From: Cyanobacteriota bacterium
GTDB lineage: Bacteria > Cyanobacteriota > Cyanobacteriia > PCC-6307 > Cyanobiaceae
Direction: 5' to 3'
NCBI GenBank assembly: GCA_026389315.1
Contig: JAPLIC010000035.1
Span: forward strand, 17,909 to 81,908
Length of the DNA: 64,000 nt
The notes under the pieces were generated by a model, which worked only from the letters and a program-made list of their open reading frames with translations, was not told the origin of the DNA and did no database searches. Shown in pieces: positions 60,512 to 64,000 of this stretch. Each line of letters opens with the position of its first letter. Positions within the stretch are counted from its first letter, which is position 1. A program made the translations under genes and the position numbers.

Positions 60512-61222
60512 ATGCTGTTTCGATTGCTGGCCAGGCCGTTGTTGGCCGGCCTGACGGCGCTCTGGTTGCTGTTGGGTAGTGCCCTGCCGGCCCGGGCCGA
60601 GTTCAGCCTGCCGCCGCTGCCCTATGCCGCCACGGCCCTGGAGCCCGCGATTGATGCCACCACGATGACGATCCACCACGACCGTCACCACGGCGCCTAC
60701 GTGGCCAACCTCAATGGCCAGATCGCCGCCAATCCAGCCCTGACGGACCTGAGCCTCGACGCCCTGCAGGGCCAAATCGCCGCTTTCCCGCTGGCGGTGC
60801 GCAACAACGGCGGCGGCCACTGGAACCACAGCCAGTTCTGGGCGGTGCTGGCGCCCGCGGGTCAGGGGGGCACGCCCTCGCCAGAGCTGCTGGCGGCGAT
60901 CAACAAAAACTTCGGCACCTTGGAGGCGATGCAAACCCAGTTCAACCAGGCGGCGGCGGCACGGTTCGGGTCGGGCTGGGCCTGGCTGATTCGCAAAGCC
61001 GACGGCAGCCTGGCGATAACCAGCACCGCCAACCAGGACAACCCCCTGATGGATCTGCCCGGCATTGAACGGGGTGTGCCTTTACTGGGGCTGGATGTGT
61101 GGGAGCATGCCTACTACCTGAAGTATCAGAATCGCAGACCTGATTACATCAAGGCTTGGTGGTCGCTGGTGAATTGGAAGGAGGTGAATGGGAGGTGGGT
61201 TAAAGCAGCAATACCCTCTTGA
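60512..61222 (+). CDS. exported Mn/Fe superoxide dismutase
   Basis: 236 residues. The first ~29 are a signal peptide ([24 protein letters not shown]). The metal ligands are present: His in [13 protein letters not shown], His in [10 protein letters not shown], and Asp and His in [28 protein letters not shown] and the DVWEHAYY motif favour manganese, but metal choice cannot be settled from sequence alone. Export would place it in the periplasm or thylakoid lumen, near photosynthetic oxygen. A longer frame upstream is unlikely because ATG 60512 starts the signal peptide. Confidence 0.92.
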   Translation: MLFRLLARPLLAGLTALWLLLGSALPARAEFSLPPLPYAATALEPAIDATTMTIHHDRHHGAYVANLNGQIAANPALTDLSLDALQGQIAAFPLAVRNNGGGHWNHSQFWAVLAPAGQGGTPSPELLAAINKNFGTLEAMQTQFNQAAAARFGSGWAWLIRKADGSLAITSTANQDNPLMDLPGIERGVPLLGLDVWEHAYYLKYQNRRPDYIKAWWSLVNWKEVNGRWVKAAIPS

Positions 61223-61303
61223 TTGCACTTATGCATGATATAATACAAACTAGTTTTGACACACTTAGATTCCCGCCAACATCTGAGGAGTGGAGGTAAT
61301 CAT

Positions 61304-61490
61304 CATTGATACCATTGGAGATACCACTGCTGCATCTGGGCCATCTCCTTGCTCTGCACCCGTACCATGGCCCGCTGCAGCTCAAGCGACTCAGCATGTT
61401 GGCTGTTGATCTGGGCCATTGAGGCCATCATCACCTCCATCTGATGGTGGGGGATCATCTGCTCAACAAAGGCGCGGTCGAAGACTTATA
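61304..61490 (-). pseudogene. DUF305 protein fragment
   Basis: The minus strand reads, after an in-frame stop, FDRAFVEQMIPHHQMEVMMASM, then HAESLELQRAMVRVQSKEMAQMQQWYLQWYQ and a stop. FDRAFVEQMIPHHQ is the DUF305 signature, with His residues thought to bind metal. The N-terminal part is missing, so only the C-terminal half of this ferritin-like-fold protein remains. Confidence 0.75.
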
Positions 61491-62162
61491 CGGTGCTCAA
61501 GGCGGCGAGATTGGTGCCGCCGGGCATCCCCATGCCCCCGTGCCAGCCCTAGACGGCGCCGGGCATAGCGGGTGAGGGACACGACGACCACCGTGGCCAG
61601 GCCAGCCTGGGGGAAAGCACCAGCCTGAATCACTACCACCGGGGCCAGCCTGAATCACTGCCACCGGGCTCAGCTTGCCCACCCCAGCGACCTGGTTCTG
61701 ATTCAGCCTACCAAACGACAGCTGCTGATGGGCAGCTTGCCTGCCTGCCTCAATCAGGACTTGCTAATACCATTGTGCAAAAACGGCAATTTTAGACGGC
61801 ATTTTGCACCTATGGTCTGCTTAAAATGATAAGGCATGATTACGAATGCCAGAAAAGTGAAACGCCCTAAAAAAGAAGAAAATAAGGTCAAAATATTTTT
61901 TTGACTATGGCAGCTATGCTAACTTTGGGCTGTCCTTGATAACTGAAATGTATTAAAAAAATTTTCTTGTGCAAAGCTCTATCGAACGTATCTTCGAGTT
62001 TGTCAATCCTTTAAATTCTAAAGTTTACCTTAATCTGCCATCCAAACCCTCAAAAGAATTATGTTATCGCCACAGTTTGACCGCAGCTTTCATGCTAATC
62101 CTAGTGACCAAAACAATTCGGCCAGTAGCCAGCTAGATGGCAAACAGTCCCAAGGAAAAAAC
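61491..62162. other. gene-free, AT-rich in the right half
   Basis: No supported gene. From about 61750 the sequence becomes AT-rich and likely holds the old promoter of the PEP-CTERM-type gene that begins at 62163. Confidence 0.45.
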
Positions 62163-63395
62163 ATGTTCGCTGTTCATTTCAATGTCCGCAAACTTCTCCC
62201 TGCGGTGGTTCCCTGGCACTTTTCGCAGGCGAAGCTAAGGCGGTAACCGTTACCCCCTCTACGGATTTCAATGCTCTTGCAAGTTTCTTGCTCGTGGATG
62301 GTTGGACTCCAGTGCCTGGTTCGGTATCGGGCACCCTGGCGGGACCTAATGCAATCGGTACTTTTGACAACGCCGCTGACATCGGCCTCACTAACGGTGT
62401 TCTATTGACTACTGGGACTTTTTTAACGCAGTTGGACCCAATAACTCTGGATCTGCGACAGGGCCCGGGGCTCTATCCAGTCTCAGTTTTGCTTTCCGTG
62501 CTGTTTCGCCAAGCATCTCTTGGCGGTATGTATTCGCTTCTGAATATGAAGAATGGGTGGGCTCCCAATTCAATGATCGATTCCGTCTTACATTGAATGG
62601 TGAAAACCTAGCATTGATTCCCGGAACTTCCGCAAATGTTGAGATTAATTCAGTTAATCAGATCTCCAACACCGCCTTCTATCGCTCCAATGTTGGCTCC
62701 GCACTGAATAACTTCAACACCCAATATGATGGCTTAACGACACTCCTAACGGCTTCAAAAGGCGATTTGGTTGTGGGAAATACATACAATGTGGAGTTCA
62801 TGGTCACTGATGTTGCGATCAATCTTGGGATTCAGGGGTCTTTATTGGAGCCAATTCAGTAAGTTTTGACGGCGGCTCGCCCGAGACTCCCTTGCTGCCC
62901 GCAACGCCCACAAATCCCACCAATCCGTGGGTCTTCCCCACGTTCGAAGTATTTAATACCAACTTCCAGTGGTGGCTCGATCCTGATGTTGCAGTTGGTT
63001 ACATCTACAACGTTACCGGCGGGCCCTTATTTGCCACTTACCAGGCGCCCACTCTTCCCTTCGACAACAACTATGAGCTCTTCGGCTCAAGCGACTCCTG
63101 TTCCACCTTTACTAACTCTCTTGGTCTAATTACAGGAGGTACTCAATTCTCGTTCGGAACTGCAGTTGACTGTTTCGCGATCAAGGGGATTGATGTGGCC
63201 AACATGCTGGATCCCACCGATACGATGGCCTTCAATGCTGCCGTCACCTTTGACTCCTTGGGCATGGTAAGTGTTACCCAAACCCCAATCACTCAGTTCG
63301 TTGATCCTGCCTCCGTACCTGGCCCCCTGCCTTTGTTTGGAGTCGGAGCAGCCCTGGCTTGGTCCCGGCGGCTTCGTCGGCGAATCAACGCCTGA
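62163..63395 (+). pseudogene. choice-of-anchor L / PEP-CTERM-type exported protein, three frameshifts
   Basis: Pieces in different frames join into one ~410-residue exported protein. A signal peptide (MFAVHFNVRKLLPAV, then SLALFAGEAKA) is split by a shift near 62205. The choice-of-anchor L domain follows: DFNALASFLLVDGW, LTNGVLLTTG, shift near 62430, then FAFRAVSPSISWRYVFASEYEEWVGSQFND. After a third shift near 62815 it runs through SGVFIGANSVSFDGGSPE to the sorting tail VPGPLPLFGVGAALAWSRRLRRR. All parts are present, so decay is recent, or the sequence contains errors. Confidence 0.8.
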
Positions 63396-63536
63396 CCAGT
63401 CCCAGCGGTGGCTGACATCAGCGAACCGCCCGCAAACAACGATTCGCACAGCGACGCAGCTCCACCTGGATCTGGATCCTCTAGGGGAATCGGGGAGGTA
63501 ATAACTTAGTGACGATGGACCAAGCAGCGTCGCTAA

Positions 63537-63860
63537 CTACTGAACAATCCCCACCGTATTGGTGGGGATTTTTTTAGGCGATGTGTATGTAATTTTTGCT
63601 CCGCAGGTTGCTGGACAGCCCATCTCAACACCCTGGCGATCTGGCAGGCGCCTAGCTCTTGCTCCGCAGTTGGCGAGCAGAGCAAAGTCGCCGATCTGCC
63701 ATTGCGCCGCCCCTGCCCCGTCGTCCAGCCAACGGAGCTTGGGCGGCTGGCGAAAAGGGGCCACCTGGCGGCGCGGCTGGATCAAATCGCGGCAGTACTG
63801 GCGTAGCTCCAGGTCCCATTGATCGCGGGGGTCCATGGGCAGCCGGAATTCCTCCAGGCG
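63537..63860 (-). pseudogene. unknown protein fragment cut by an ISAs1-type element
   Basis: A minus-strand frame reads from the IS boundary: LRLEEFRLPMDPRDQW, ELRQYCRDLIQPRRQ, then PPKLRWLDDGAG and QIGDFALLANCGARA. Upstream the frame runs into the terminal repeat of the IS element, so the N-terminus is lost. The LRQ...LI-x-x-RR and WQIGDFALLAN pattern could be the C-terminal domain of an alpha-amylase-family enzyme such as TreZ; this is a guess. The 3' end overlaps the terminator hairpin, so the end may be chance. Confidence 0.35.
63546..63575 (+). terminator. strong Rho-independent terminator
   Basis: A perfect 10-bp stem AATCCCCACC/GGTGGGGATT with the 5-base loop GTATT is followed by five more T residues. 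It lies about 150 bases after the PEP-CTERM-type gene and points the same way. Confidence 0.88.
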
Positions 63861-64000
63861 CAGGGCTGATTCAAAGTCTGTCACAGGTGGCCTTGCTGGG
63901 GCTGTCAGCATGGGCTGAGGTCGGCGGAATCGCCTCCTCCTTGTGTTCGAAAGCGTTTCTGCCGCAACCGATCTCGACCTGATCAGCTACCTCAAGGCGA
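63861..64000 (+). mobile_element. left end of a second ISAs1-type element
   Basis: CAGGGCTGATTCAAAGTC at 63861 is identical to the left terminal repeat of the element at 54010. It is followed by sequence clearly similar to the N-terminal side of that element (for example GAGGTCGGCGG). It continues beyond the window. Confidence 0.85.
63943..64000 (+). CDS. ISAs1-family transposase, N-terminal part (runs off the window)
   Basis: From a GTG, the frame reads VFESVSAATDLDLISYLKA up to the window edge. It matches the N-terminus of the dead ISAs1-type transposase at 54973 (SGATDLDLISYLKA). Whether this copy is intact cannot be seen. Confidence 0.75.
   Translation, partial: MFESVSAATDLDLISYLKA

Noticed and set aside
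1..64000. tRNA, rRNA and CRISPR arrays
   Set aside because: I looked for T-arm-like GGTTCRA strings and for regularly spaced repeats; the few matches lie inside coding genes (for example near 16545 in menG), and the only tandem repeats are contiguous, without spacers.

Overview
The window looks like a chromosome segment of a GC-rich unicellular picocyanobacterium (Synechococcus/Cyanobium/Vulcanococcus type). Marker genes are chlorophyll synthase (chlG), the cytochrome b6f subunit petP, a high-light-inducible protein, phylloquinone methyltransferase (menG), a petF-like ferredoxin, DUF3326 and ATP synthase alpha/gamma. The assignment is inference from gene content; no rRNA or tRNA gene was seen.

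Layout. 1-1592: end of atpA, atpG and a clear terminator. 1.7-5.2 kb: ABC-2 exporter operon (two permeases and an ATPase) and a 2OG-Fe(II) oxygenase-like gene. 5.2-8.5 kb: accessory strip with a fatty-acid-hydroxylase-like gene followed by an integron attC-like hairpin, a decayed toxin-antitoxin pair and a frameshifted ClC channel. 8.7-10.5 kb: ferredoxin/unknown/DUF3326 operon. 10.7-12.6 kb: AT-rich FkbM methyltransferase-glycosyltransferase fusion. 12.9-27 kb: mostly housekeeping genes (DUF1254, Kbp-like LysM, menG, hisF, petP, chlG, a class A PBP, rsmB, an ATL protein, trmH, a CgeB-like glycosyltransferase, a DppC/OppC-like permease).

27.4-35.5 kb is a type IV pilus locus: two PilA-like major pilins on the plus strand and, on the minus strand, eight minor pilins in two parallel four-gene sets (PilX-V-H-W order), ending in a TPR/O-GlcNAc-transferase-like protein that could glycosylate pilins. 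lepA, a CNNM/CorC-type protein, a fused 5-oxoprolinase, a 38-residue membrane protein and an HLIP follow.

43.9-56.2 kb is the second and larger accessory island, AT-richer than its surroundings. It holds a lysozyme-C39 peptidase fusion, an IS256-family remnant, and the most interesting unit of the window at 48345-53786. This unit has five same-strand genes: a glycosyltransferase, a subtilisin-like protease, an extraordinary repetitive protein (N half with proline at nearly every third residue, C half of 13-residue W/Q/E repeats), a 2OG-Fe(II) dioxygenase and an O-carbamoyltransferase. It reads as a precursor plus tailoring set for a modified proline-rich polypeptide, perhaps hydroxylated, glycosylated and/or carbamoylated. 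This is a hypothesis from gene content; I know of no described system with this set. Downstream lies a graveyard: an internally deleted ISAs1-type element, a miniature BrnT, a broken CopG/BrnA-type antitoxin and a yccF remnant.

56.2-61.2 kb returns to ordinary genes (methyltransferase, cytochrome P450, PstS-like plus PspA-like pair, exported Mn/Fe superoxide dismutase). 61.3-64 kb is decayed again: a DUF305 fragment, a choice-of-anchor-L PEP-CTERM-type gene with three frameshifts, a strong terminator, and the start of a second ISAs1-type element running off the window.
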